A stretch of 15,903 bases of DNA from CAZLLV01 sp964560325. GTDB lineage: Bacteria; Acidobacteriota; Thermoanaerobaculia; Multivoradales; DATKCC01. Below, one piece after another: positions 1-7,553 of the stretch. The stretch is taken from contig CAZLLV010000139.1 of assembly GCA_964560325.1 (NCBI GenBank), positions 1-15,903 of the forward strand, in the 5' to 3' direction. Position 1 is the stretch's first letter. Every line of letters begins with the position of its first letter. The position numbers were made by a program, and so were the translations under genes. The notes beneath the pieces were generated by a model, which saw only the letters and a list, made by a program, of their open reading frames with translations, had not been told where the DNA came from and did not search any database.

Positions 1-260
1 ACCCGCGCGCCGTACTCCTCTCCCGCGCCGAAGATGCCCTCCCGCCCGCGCAGGATCGGCCGGCCGTACGAGATCTCCATCCACCGACCGCCCTCGTAGC
101 TCGTCCGCCCGTTCTCCTGCGCCACCCACTCCCCACCCACCTGCGTCGCCGCCTTGCCGTGAGGGCTCGCCGGCCGCTCCTCCTGAGCCGGCACGACCGA
201 AGGCACCGCGAGAGCCACGGCGAGCACGAAGACGAACCCGATCCGGACGAGACGAGACAT
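1..260 (-). CDS. DUF2911 family secreted protein, C-terminally truncated by window edge
   Basis: The ATG at 258-260 reads leftward for 86 codons to the window edge, so only the N-terminal part is visible. It starts with a signal peptide: a short basic stretch (MSRLVRIG), a hydrophobic core (FVFVLAVALAV) and a likely cleavage near residues 25-26 (VPA-QE), so the product is exported. Residues 62-85 contain EISYGRPILRGREGIFGAG, the hallmark of DUF2911 proteins, a family of unknown function common in Acidobacteriota and Bacteroidetes. A strong ribosome binding site, GAGGAGG, lies just upstream of the ATG and fixes the start. The gene diverges from the SNF2 helicase gene, with a 425-bp spacer holding an inverted-repeat element. 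The family assignment comes from remembered motif shape; no biochemical role can be given. Confidence 0.8.
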   Translation of the reverse strand, partial: MSRLVRIGFVFVLAVALAVPSVVPAQEERPASPHGKAATQVGGEWVAQENGRTSYEGGRWMEISYGRPILRGREGIFGAGEEYGAR

Positions 261-446
261 GACCCTTCCTCCTCGAAAGAGATGCGAAACTCGAAGCGAT
301 CGATACCTGCACCGCCGGCACCCCGGCGACCGCGTGAGCATATCCGAAGCCACGACACCCCCCGCCCCTCCCCGCTCTTCAAGAAAACTCGATAGACCCC
401 CCGCCTCGCATACCACCCCCGCCAATCCACCACTGAACCTCCCAAC

Positions 447-625
447 CCGGCTCGGCGGAGAACTGGGGGAGCCCTCCAGGGGCGTCGCGGGCCGCGCGCG
501 CCAAGGCCGGCGGGAGTGCACTTCGAGACAGCGCGGACCGCGCCGAGGCGAGCGCCCATGCCCACAAGGAGTCCGACAGCGATCGCCGTCCCCAGGAGGG
601 CTCCCCCAGTTCTCCGCCGAGCCGG
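447..625. repeat. Inverted-repeat intergenic element, copy 1
   Basis: The spacer at 261-685 has no gene. It contains two 31-nt arms, 447-477 and 595-625, that are perfect reverse complements, and pairing resumes for four more bases inside one mismatch. The 117-nt interior includes a block at 542-593 that matches 5018-5069 of a second element at about 85% identity over 52 nt, with GTCCGACAGCG identical. A second block at 479-496 matches 4907-4924 with one mismatch. The arm sequences differ from those of copy 2. It may be a palindromic MITE/REP-like element or a structured RNA; which one cannot be decided here. The rest of the spacer shows only a small hairpin, 313-328, in the likely leader of the DUF2911 gene. 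Confidence 0.8.
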
Positions 626-652
626 CCTCTACCGTTCTCTTGACGGCCGAGT

Positions 653-658
653 TATACT
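653..658 (+). promoter_or_regulatory. Candidate -10 box (TATACT) of the SNF2 gene
   Basis: TATACT lies 27 nt before the ATG at 686, in a G+C-rich spacer where such a hexamer stands out. No good -35 hexamer sits 16-18 nt upstream; TTGACG at 640-645 is too close to be its partner. Transcription would begin near 665 and leave a leader of about 20 nt with no Shine-Dalgarno. The box lies 28 nt after the end of inverted-repeat copy 1. Confidence 0.4.
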
Positions 659-685
659 GCCGGGATCGCAGTCCGCGAACACACC

Positions 686-3600
686 ATGGAAGACCTCGAC
701 AGACTCGAATTCCACCGTGCCGGCATCGGCCTGGTCCCGTCCTCCGGGGAGGATGCCGCCCAGGCCATCTTCATCGCCAGCCTCCCCGACACCGAGCGTC
801 CCCACTTCTCCTGTAGCTGCCAGCAGAGCGGCCTGCGCACGTGCATCCACGTCCAGGAGCTCGACCGCCGGATCCGCGCCATCGACGCCCAGCTCGGCGG
901 CGACACCTGGTCCGACCGCTTCACCCGCAGCCCCTGGAACCGCCTCGCCGGCCACTGCGCCGACGAAGACCCCGTCCCCGCCGCCGGCGTGCGCACCTTC
1001 CACACCGCCGACGGCGCCATCGCCATCGTCGACCGGCGCGGCCGCGAGCTCGCCCGCTGGTACGACGACTCCCCCGCCCGCGACCGCTTCCTCGAACGGC
1101 TCGGCAAGGCCCCCGCCGAACGCCCCTTCGCCGACCGCGCCGCCATCCTCGCGCGCCTCAACCGCCTCCAGCTCACCCCCCAGGAGCGCCGGCTCGAGCG
1201 CGAAGGCGCCAAGAGCTCGCGCCAGGCCCGCGAAGAGAGCTTCTGGTTCCGCCTCGCCTACCACTGCGCCCGCGAGCTGGGCGACGAGGGCCTCGTCTTC
1301 CGCCCGGCCGTCAACCGCGACACCGGCGCCTTCACCTTCACCTGCCACGCCGGCGGCCGCCCGGTCGTCCGCTTCGCGGTGCCCGACGACGCGGTCAAGG
1401 CGGTCTTGCGCCTGCTCACCCGCGAGCTCGCCGAGTCCGAGGACGACGCGGTGGTGCCGATGCCGCTCCGGTCCCTCTTCCACGTCGGCCCCTCCACCCA
1501 GATGGAGGGCGACCCGAAGGTCGTGCGGCCGGCGATCGTCCAGCTCAAACGGTTCGGCGAGCGCCGCTACCTCGAGCGCGACGAGTCGCGGATCTTCCGC
1601 TACGGCCGCCTCCAGTACGTCCCGGAGCTCGAGGTCCTGACCGAGCTCGAAGAGCCGGGCAAGGAGCGCAAGTTCAAGACCCCGCTGCGCCTGCGCACCG
1701 AGCGGAGCCGGGTGCCGGCGTTCGCCGACGACACGCCGCCCGAGGCGGCGGGCGAGGTGTCGCCGGCCGACCTCGCGGGCACCGATCTGAAGATCTTCCG
1801 CGGCTTCGACCGGATCGAGATCCGGGCCGAGAAGGTGACGCTCGGCGACCGAGCCGGCGGCAACGGCCACGCCCAGGCGGAGAACGGCGACGTCGACGCC
1901 GACGAGGCCGAGGAGCGGAGCTGGTACTGGCTGTCGGTCCATTACGGCGCCGGCTCGGCGCGCGTCTCGCTCACCGATCTGCTCCGGGCGCGCAAGGAGG
2001 GACTGCCCTACCTGGAGGTGCCGGACGGCTGGATCGACCTCACCTCGGACGCGGTCGAAGCGGTCGAGGCGGTGTTCGACGACCGCGACCCGGCGGGGCC
2101 GCTCGGCCACCCGGCGGCGGGCGACCGCTTCCAGCTCGGCCTGCCCGACCTGCTGCGGCTCTACACCTCGACCGACCAGCCGCTGCCGCTCGAAGTCGAA
2201 GCCGACGGCGACGCGCGCGAGATCCTCGACCGGATGGTCCAGCTCCGGCCGGCGCAGCCGTACCGGCCGCCGCGCGCGCTGACCTCGAAGCTGCGCGACT
2301 ACCAGGTGCACGGTACGAACTGGCTCCGGTTCCTGGCCGAAAACGGCCTCGGCGGCCTCCTGTGCGACGACATGGGGCTCGGCAAGACCCACCAGGCGAT
2401 GGCGCTGATGGCGAGCCTCACCGAGCAGGACGGCGTGCCCGGGCCCTTCCTGGTCATCTGCCCCACGACCGTGCTGCCGCACTGGAAGGCGAAGCTCCGC
2501 GACCACGCCCCGGGCTTGCGCGCCGCGATCCACCACGGCCCGCAGCGCAACCTCGACGAGACCCTGAGGAAGGGCGACGTCATCCTCACCTCGTACGGCA
2601 TCCTGCGCAACGACTCGATCGAGCTCGCGAGCGTGCCGTTCGCCGCCGTCATCTTCGACGAGATCCAGCACCTCAAGAACCGCGACACGGTGAGCTTCCG
2701 CGCCGCCACCGGGCTCGACGCGCACGTGCGGATCGGCCTCACCGGCACCCCGGTCGAGAACACCCTGACCGAGCTCAAGGCGCTCTTCGACCTGGTGCTG
2801 CCCGGCTACCTCGGGAGCGACGCGCGGTTCCTGCGCCGCTACGGCGAGACCGGCGAGGGAGAGGACGGGCTCGAGGGTCCGGACGACCGCGCCACGCGGC
2901 TCGAAGAGCTGCGCCGGATCATCTCGCCGTTCATCCTCCGCCGCACCAAGGCGGCGGTGCTCGACGAGCTGCCGGAGAAGATCGAGGACCTGCGGCTCTG
3001 CGCGCTGTCGGAGGACCAGATCAGCCTCTACCGGGAGGCGGTCGAAGGGCCGGGCGCGGCCGAGATCGTCGGCCGTCTGGAGTCGGGGACCGAGCCGGTG
3101 CCGTACATCCACGTCTTCGCGCTGCTCAACGTCCTCAAGCGGATCTGCGACCACCCGGCGCTCGCCCACGACGAGCTCGAGCGCGCCGGCGAGTACCGCT
3201 CCGGCAAGTGGGACCTCTTCCGCGAGCTCCTCGACGAGGCGCTCGACAACGGGCAGAAGGTGGTCATCTTCACGCAGTACCTCGGGATGGTCGACCTGAT
3301 CGGCTGGCACCTCGAGGAGCTCGGCGTCGGCTACGTCACCCTCACCGGCGCCTCGCGCAACCGCGGCGACCTCGTCGACCGCTTCAACGAGGACCCCGAC
3401 TGCCGGGTCTTCGTCGGCAGCCTCAAGGCGGGCGGCACCGGCATCGACCTGATCGGCGGCTCGGTGGTGATCCACTACGACCGCTGGTGGAACTCGGCGC
3501 GCGAGGACCAGGCGACCGACCGCGTCCACCGCATGGGCCAGCGGCGCGCCGTGCAGGTCTTCAAGCTGGTCACCGAGGGCACGCTCGAAGAGAAGATCCA

Positions 3601-3748
3601 CTCGATCATCGAGCGGAAGCGCCGGCTCGCCGACGCGATCATCCAAGAGGACGATCCGAAGCTCTCGAAGCTCTTCACCCGCGAAGAGATCCTCGACCTC
3701 CTGCGGCCGGTGGGCCAGGAGGAGGCGACGGAGGCCGCCCCGGCCTGA
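686..3748 (+). CDS. SWIM zinc-finger SNF2-family DEAD/DEAH-like helicase
   Basis: This is a 1020-aa Swi2/Snf2 superfamily 2 ATPase, expected to translocate on double-stranded DNA. Residues 43-55 carry a SWIM zinc finger (C43, C45, C53, H55). Residues about 515-1000 hold the two RecA-like lobes: Walker A DDMGLGKT at 561-568, motif II DEIQ at 658-661 (in place of the commoner DEAH), motif III LTGTPVEN, and motif VI DQATDRVHRMGQ at 941-952. Residues 60-510 are a long accessory region I do not recognise. The ATG is the only sensible start before the zinc finger, but no Shine-Dalgarno precedes it. Bacterial SWIM-SNF2 proteins are widespread and of poorly known role, with repair or nucleoprotein remodelling suspected. 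It is 46 bp upstream of the permease gene on the same strand. Confidence 0.93.
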   Translation: MEDLDRLEFHRAGIGLVPSSGEDAAQAIFIASLPDTERPHFSCSCQQSGLRTCIHVQELDRRIRAIDAQLGGDTWSDRFTRSPWNRLAGHCADEDPVPAAGVRTFHTADGAIAIVDRRGRELARWYDDSPARDRFLERLGKAPAERPFADRAAILARLNRLQLTPQERRLEREGAKSSRQAREESFWFRLAYHCARELGDEGLVFRPAVNRDTGAFTFTCHAGGRPVVRFAVPDDAVKAVLRLLTRELAESEDDAVVPMPLRSLFHVGPSTQMEGDPKVVRPAIVQLKRFGERRYLERDESRIFRYGRLQYVPELEVLTELEEPGKERKFKTPLRLRTERSRVPAFADDTPPEAAGEVSPADLAGTDLKIFRGFDRIEIRAEKVTLGDRAGGNGHAQAENGDVDADEAEERSWYWLSVHYGAGSARVSLTDLLRARKEGLPYLEVPDGWIDLTSDAVEAVEAVFDDRDPAGPLGHPAAGDRFQLGLPDLLRLYTSTDQPLPLEVEADGDAREILDRMVQLRPAQPYRPPRALTSKLRDYQVHGTNWLRFLAENGLGGLLCDDMGLGKTHQAMALMASLTEQDGVPGPFLVICPTTVLPHWKAKLRDHAPGLRAAIHHGPQRNLDETLRKGDVILTSYGILRNDSIELASVPFAAVIFDEIQHLKNRDTVSFRAATGLDAHVRIGLTGTPVENTLTELKALFDLVLPGYLGSDARFLRRYGETGEGEDGLEGPDDRATRLEELRRIISPFILRRTKAAVLDELPEKIEDLRLCALSEDQISLYREAVEGPGAAEIVGRLESGTEPVPYIHVFALLNVLKRICDHPALAHDELERAGEYRSGKWDLFRELLDEALDNGQKVVIFTQYLGMVDLIGWHLEELGVGYVTLTGASRNRGDLVDRFNEDPDCRVFVGSLKAGGTGIDLIGGSVVIHYDRWWNSAREDQATDRVHRMGQRRAVQVFKLVTEGTLEEKIHSIIERKRRLADAIIQEDDPKLSKLFTREEILDLLRPVGQEEATEAAPA

Positions 3749-3753
3749 CGGAC

Positions 3754-3775
3754 GCCGCGCCTCCGGCGGCGCGGC
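3754..3775 (+). terminator. Weak hairpin after the SNF2 gene
   Basis: GCCGCGCC at 3754-3761 pairs perfectly with GGCGCGGC at 3768-3775 around a 6-nt loop, five bases after the SNF2 stop codon. Only a short pyrimidine stretch (TCTT) follows, not a T-run, so it may attenuate transcription or stabilise the 3' end rather than terminate it. Confidence 0.35.
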
Positions 3776-3794
3776 TCTTGCACGTTCGGCGGCC

Positions 3795-4877
3795 GTGGAC
3801 CCGGCCGACCCCAGCACCCCGTCCCGACTGGACCCGGCGGAGCGCAAGCGCGCGCTCCAGCGCGGCCTCCTCGCCACGGCCGGAGCGCTCGTGCCGATCC
3901 TCCTGGCGGTCCTCTTCGTCGAGGCGGCGCAGCCCTTCCTGCTGATCTTCGCCGGCTTCTTGGCCGGCGTCTTCCTGCGACTGCCGACCGCCTGGCTGCG
4001 CGACCACACCCGCCTGCCCCACCGCGCCGCCTTCGGGATCGTCCTGCTGACCCTGATCGGAATCGCGGCGCTGGTCGGGGTGCTCGTCGCGCCACAGGTG
4101 GCGAACCAGGTCGAGCAGTTGGGCGAAGAGCTGCCGCGGGCGGCCGAGTCGCTGGTCGATCAACTCGAAGACGTAGAGGGGCTACGGTGGCTCCAGCAGC
4201 GCCTCCAGGCCCAGATGGAGCGGTCGGGCGACGCGTCGTGGCTGCGCCGGGCGCTCGGAGTCTTCTCGACCGCGGTCGGGGCGCTGACCGGCCTCCTGAT
4301 CGTGATCTGGGCCGGCATCTACTTCGCCCTCCATCCCGCCCTCTACAAGCGCGGCCTCCTCGCCCTGGTGCCGAAGCGGCGGCAGGAGCGCGTGTCGGAG
4401 GTGCTCACGGAGACCGACCACACGCTCGGCCAGTGGATGCTCGGCAAGCTGGTGGCGATGGCGGTGGTCGGCGTGCTGACCTGGATCGGCCTGACGGCGC
4501 TCGGCATCCCGCTCGCGTTCGTCCTGTCGCTGATCGCCGCGATCCTGACCTTCATCCCCAACTTCGGCCCGATCGCGAGCACCCTCCCGCCGGCGCTCCT
4601 CGCTCTCGCCCAGTCGCCGATGAAGGCGCTCTGGGTGGTCCTCCTCTTCCTCGCCATCCAGGCGGTCGAGAGCTACCTGATCACCCCGTACATCCAGAAG
4701 CAGGCGATCGCCATGCCGCCGGCGCTGATCCTGATCTCCCAGGTGATCCTCGCCTCCCTCTTCGGCTTCCTCGGCCTCCTCGTCGCCACCCCCCTCGCCG
4801 CCGCCCTCATCGTCCTCGTCCGCGGCCTCTACGTCGAAGACGCACTCGGCAAGGACCCGGAGGCCGAGCCGAGCTAG
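3795..4877 (+). CDS. AI-2E family transporter (PerM/YdiK-like membrane permease)
   Basis: The product is a 360-aa integral inner-membrane protein of the AI-2E (UPF0118) family. Hydrophobic helices lie around residues 26-60, 80-101, 163-180, 218-260, 262-288 and 310-343, separated by an amphipathic region at 103-155. Family signatures are IYFALHPALYKRG (175-187), LTFIPNFGPI (251-260) and ESYLITPYIQK (292-302). Members include exporters proposed for the quorum signal AI-2 and Na+/H+ antiporters, so the substrate cannot be given. Translation is taken from a GTG; no ATG or TTG lies in frame nearby, and no clear Shine-Dalgarno is seen. It may be co-transcribed with the SNF2 gene. Inverted-repeat copy 2 begins 7 nt after the stop codon. 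Confidence 0.9.
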   Translation: MDPADPSTPSRLDPAERKRALQRGLLATAGALVPILLAVLFVEAAQPFLLIFAGFLAGVFLRLPTAWLRDHTRLPHRAAFGIVLLTLIGIAALVGVLVAPQVANQVEQLGEELPRAAESLVDQLEDVEGLRWLQQRLQAQMERSGDASWLRRALGVFSTAVGALTGLLIVIWAGIYFALHPALYKRGLLALVPKRRQERVSEVLTETDHTLGQWMLGKLVAMAVVGVLTWIGLTALGIPLAFVLSLIAAILTFIPNFGPIASTLPPALLALAQSPMKALWVVLLFLAIQAVESYLITPYIQKQAIAMPPALILISQVILASLFGFLGLLVATPLAAALIVLVRGLYVEDALGKDPEAEPS

Positions 4878-4883
4878 ACCTGA

Positions 4884-5095
4884 GCGGGGCGGGGGCTCTC
4901 GGACCGGGGGCGTCTCGGGCCGCGTGTCCACGACGTCAGAGGGGCGGGCGGGGGCGCCCTCTCCTTCTCCTGGGAGGAGGAGAGGGTCGGGGAGTAGGAG
5001 GAGGGATCGAGTCGATTGCCGAGGCGGGCGCCGATGCTCACACGGGGTCCGACAGCGCCCGCCGCCCCCCCCCGGACCGAGAGCCCCCGCCCCGC
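4884..5095. repeat. Inverted-repeat intergenic element, copy 2
   Basis: This element fills most of the 276-bp spacer between the permease and MFS genes. Arms 4884-4910 and 5069-5095 are reverse complements at 26 of 27 positions (an A-A mismatch at 4903/5076). Blocks at 4907-4924 and 5018-5069 match copy 1, while the arms do not resemble those of copy 1 and the variable middle is about 48 nt longer. As a long hairpin starting right behind the permease stop codon, it could also cap the 3' end of that transcript. Confidence 0.78.
4957..4986. repeat. 30-nt perfect-type palindrome inside copy 2
   Basis: CCCTCTCC at the left end pairs with GGAGAGGG at the right end, and pairing continues inward almost to the centre: 14 consecutive base pairs when G-U is allowed at one position. 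It lies in the variable middle of copy 2 and has no counterpart in copy 1, so it looks like a separate nested insertion or stem. Confidence 0.65.
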
Positions 5096-5135
5096 CCACC
5101 ACCGAGCCTGAGGCCGCGACCTCTTCCGCCACTGC

Positions 5136-5141
5136 TACACT
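5136..5141 (+). promoter_or_regulatory. Candidate -10 box (TACACT) of the MFS gene
   Basis: TACACT ends 12 nt before the ATG at 5154, so transcription would start about 6 nt before the start codon. It sits in the context CTGCTACACTGCG, similar to AGTTATACTGCC ahead of the SNF2 gene. No clear -35 is visible. Confidence 0.35.
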
Positions 5142-5153
5142 GCGCCGGCTCCG

Positions 5154-6377
5154 ATGGCCGACCCGCAGCCCCATCCACGCCCCGACAGGCCGCGCCGAGC
5201 CGCCCCGCTCGCCGTCGTCTTCTTCACCGTCCTGCTCGACCTGCTCGGCTTCGGGATGGTCCTCCCGCTCCTCCCCTTCTACGCCCAGCAGTACGGCGCC
5301 AGCGCCTTCGGGGTCGCCCTCCTCTTCGCCTCGTTCAGCCTCGCGCAGTTCGTCTTCGCACCCCTCTGGGGTCGCCTCTCCGACCACACCGGCCGGCGGC
5401 CCGTGCTCCTCGGCTCGATCGCCGGCGCCGTCGCCGCCTACGCCCTCTTCGCCCTCGCCGACTCCTTCGCCGTCCTGCTGATCGCCCGCACCGCCTCCGG
5501 CATCGCCGCCGCCAACTACTCGATCGCCCAGGCGTACATCGCGGACACGACCGCCCCCGAGGAGCGCGCCAAGGGCATGGGCCTGCTCGGCGCGGCGTTC
5601 GGTCTCGGCTTCGTCCTGGGGCCGGTGCTCGGCGGCCTCGCCGGCCTCTTGGGCTACGCCGCCGTGCCGGCCGCCGCGGGCGTGCTCTCCCTGCTCAACC
5701 TGGTCCTCGCCTGGTTCCTGGTGCCCGAATCGCTCCCGCCCGAGCGCCGCCGCGGCGCCGAGGAGGGGCACGCCTGGGTCGGCCCCGAGGCGGTGCGCGA
5801 CGCCGCCCGCGACCGCTCGGTCGCCGGCCTGATGGTGCTCTTCTTCCTCGTCATCCTCGCCTTCTCGAACATGGAGGCGACCCTCGGCCTGTTCGTCGAG
5901 AGCGAGTACGGCTGGGGCTTTTTCGAGACCGCCTGGCTCTTCACCTTCCTCGGCGTGGTGATGGTGATCGTCCAGGGCGGGATGCTCGGGATGTTGGTGC
6001 GGCGCTTCGGCGAGCGGCGGCTCGTCTTCACCGGGATCGCCGCCATGGCGCTCGGGCTCTTCCTGCTCCCGCTCGGCTCCGGCTTCGTCTTCCTCGGCGC
6101 GACGACCGGTCTGCTGGCGGTGGGCATGGGGCTCCAGAACCCGTCGGCGCTGGCGCTGATCAGCCGCCTCACCGACGAGCGGGCCCAGGGCGGCACGCTC
6201 GGCGTCGCTCGCTCGCTCGGTGCGCTCGCGCGCGGCATCGGGCCGCTCTGGGGTGGCTGGGCGTTCGGAGCGCTGGGACCGGAGTGGCCGTTCTGGTCGG
6301 CCGCCGCCCTGATGCTCGTCGCGCTGGCGCTCTCGGTGCCGGTGCTTCGGCGGGCACGGCCGGGCCGAGTCGGCTGA
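5154..6377 (+). CDS. MFS transporter, DHA1/TetA-like drug:H+ antiporter
   Basis: This is a 407-aa major facilitator with about 12 membrane helices beginning at residue 19. Helix 1 has LDLLGFGMVLPLLPFYA (28-44), the TetA-like Asp-Gly-Pro pattern. The loop between helices 2 and 3 holds MFS motif A, GRLSDHTGRRP (73-83), with Asp77 and the basic residues that control gating. Helix 5 carries the Gly-rich antiporter stretch GLGFVLGPVLGG. The family exports hydrophobic drugs in exchange for protons; the substrate is not predictable, and tetracycline resistance should not be assumed. The ATG has no Shine-Dalgarno and follows a promoter-like box closely, which suggests a leaderless message. queA begins 19 bp after the stop, so the two are probably co-transcribed. 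Confidence 0.9.
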   Translation: MADPQPHPRPDRPRRAAPLAVVFFTVLLDLLGFGMVLPLLPFYAQQYGASAFGVALLFASFSLAQFVFAPLWGRLSDHTGRRPVLLGSIAGAVAAYALFALADSFAVLLIARTASGIAAANYSIAQAYIADTTAPEERAKGMGLLGAAFGLGFVLGPVLGGLAGLLGYAAVPAAAGVLSLLNLVLAWFLVPESLPPERRRGAEEGHAWVGPEAVRDAARDRSVAGLMVLFFLVILAFSNMEATLGLFVESEYGWGFFETAWLFTFLGVVMVIVQGGMLGMLVRRFGERRLVFTGIAAMALGLFLLPLGSGFVFLGATTGLLAVGMGLQNPSALALISRLTDERAQGGTLGVARSLGALARGIGPLWGGWAFGALGPEWPFWSAAALMLVALALSVPVLRRARPGRVG

Positions 6378-6396
6378 CCGAACCGGGGAGATCGTC

Positions 6397-7509
6397 GTGC
6401 TGACGTCGGACTTCGACTTCGACCTGCCGGACGATCGGATCGCGCAGGAGCCGGCGCCCCGGGGCGAGAGCCGCCTGCTGGTGCTCGACGCGCCGCCGGG
6501 AGCGGAATCGCGGCATCGGCGTATCACCGACCTGCCGGAGTTGCTCCATCCCGGCGACCTGCTGGTGGTCAACGACACGCGGGTGATCCCGGCGCGGCTC
6601 TTCGGCCGGCGGCTGATCCCCCGGGTCGGAGGAGCGGAGGGCGGCGAGGCCGAGGAAGGCGGGCGGGTCGAGCTGCTGCTGGTCGAGCCGACCGGCGAGG
6701 CGCCGCACGAGTGGACGGCGCTCGCGCGGCCGGGGAAGAAGGCGCGGCCGGGGACGCGGTTGCGGTTCGGGGAGGAGCTCGAAGGCGAGGTGGTGGCGCG
6801 GCTGGGGGACGGCCGGCACCGGGTGCGGTTTTCCGAGGAGGTGGAGCCGCACCTCGATCGGCTCGGCCACGTGCCGCTGCCGCCGTACATCAAGCGGGAG
6901 GACCGCGCGGAGGATCGGGAGCGGTATCAGACGGTGTTCGCGGCGCGGCCGGGGGCGGTGGCGGCGCCGACGGCGGGTTTGCACTTCACGCCGGAGTTGC
7001 TCGGGCGGTTGGCGGAGCGGGGTGTGGAGGTGGCGCGGGTGACGCTGCACGTGGGGGTCGGGACGTTCAAGCCGGTGACGGCGGCGCTGGTGCACGAGCA
7101 CGTGATGGACGAGGAGCGCTTCGAGGTGCCGGAGGCGACGGCGGCGGCGGTCGCCGAAACCCGGCGCCGGGGCGGGCGGATCGTAGCGGTGGGCACCACC
7201 ACGGTGCGCACCCTCGAATCGGCGGCGGAGGAGGACGGGAGCGTCACCGCTGGCGCCGGCCGCACCGGCCTCTTCATCTACCCCGGCTACCGCTTCCGCG
7301 TGGTCGACGTGCTGTTGACGAACTTCCACCTCCCGCGGTCGACGCTGTTGATGATGGTGTCGGCGTTCGCGGGGCGCGAGCGGGTGCTGGCGGCGTACCG
7401 GGAGGCGGTCGAGGCGGGGTACCGGTTCTACTCGTACGGGGACGCGATGCTACTGACAAACCGCGTCCCTGCAGAAAACTCCGATACACGTTTCCCCTCC
7501 GGCCGATAA
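6397..7509 (+). CDS. queA: S-adenosylmethionine:tRNA ribosyltransferase-isomerase
   Basis: QueA transfers and isomerises the ribosyl group of S-adenosylmethionine onto 7-aminomethyl-7-deazaguanine at the wobble position of GUN tRNAs, making epoxyqueuosine in the cytoplasm. The 370-aa protein shows the family landmarks: TSDFDFDLP at the N terminus, LLVVNDTRVIPARL (55-68), PPYIKR (162-167), RYQTVFA (176-182), APTAGLHFT (190-198), HVGVGTFKPV (218-227), and LTNFHLPRSTLLMMV (307-321) with YSYGDAML (345-352). The start is GTG, fixed by GGGGAG at 6385-6390 six bases upstream. Residues 75-90 form a Gly/Glu-rich insert. The final 17 residues (354-370) do not look like a QueA terminus and coincide with the drop in G+C at the island edge, so the original 3' end was probably replaced. 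Confidence 0.96.
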   Translation: MLTSDFDFDLPDDRIAQEPAPRGESRLLVLDAPPGAESRHRRITDLPELLHPGDLLVVNDTRVIPARLFGRRLIPRVGGAEGGEAEEGGRVELLLVEPTGEAPHEWTALARPGKKARPGTRLRFGEELEGEVVARLGDGRHRVRFSEEVEPHLDRLGHVPLPPYIKREDRAEDRERYQTVFAARPGAVAAPTAGLHFTPELLGRLAERGVEVARVTLHVGVGTFKPVTAALVHEHVMDEERFEVPEATAAAVAETRRRGGRIVAVGTTTVRTLESAAEEDGSVTAGAGRTGLFIYPGYRFRVVDVLLTNFHLPRSTLLMMVSAFAGRERVLAAYREAVEAGYRFYSYGDAMLLTNRVPAENSDTRFPSGR

Positions 7510-7553
7510 GGACCCTCGAGCGCAATACAGATTAATCCAGCCTCCTCCTCCTT

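Noticed and set aside
640..658. TTGACG plus TATACT as a sigma-70 promoter pair
   Set aside because: The gap is 7 nt instead of about 17. Only the TATACT box is kept, at low confidence.
629..4009. 1126-codon open frame on the minus strand across the SNF2 gene
   Set aside because: Its product is low-complexity Arg/Ala/Glu/Val sequence antisense to a gene with clear helicase motifs. Long antisense frames are expected at this G+C content.
4182..6893. 903-codon open frame on the minus strand across the permease, MFS and queA genes
   Set aside because: Arg/Glu/Gly-rich sequence with no domains; it spans three real genes and is a composition artefact.
7510..7553. Bidirectional terminator between queA and the STAND gene
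   Set aside because: Only the short palindrome GATTAATC is visible; there is no G+C-rich stem or T-run.
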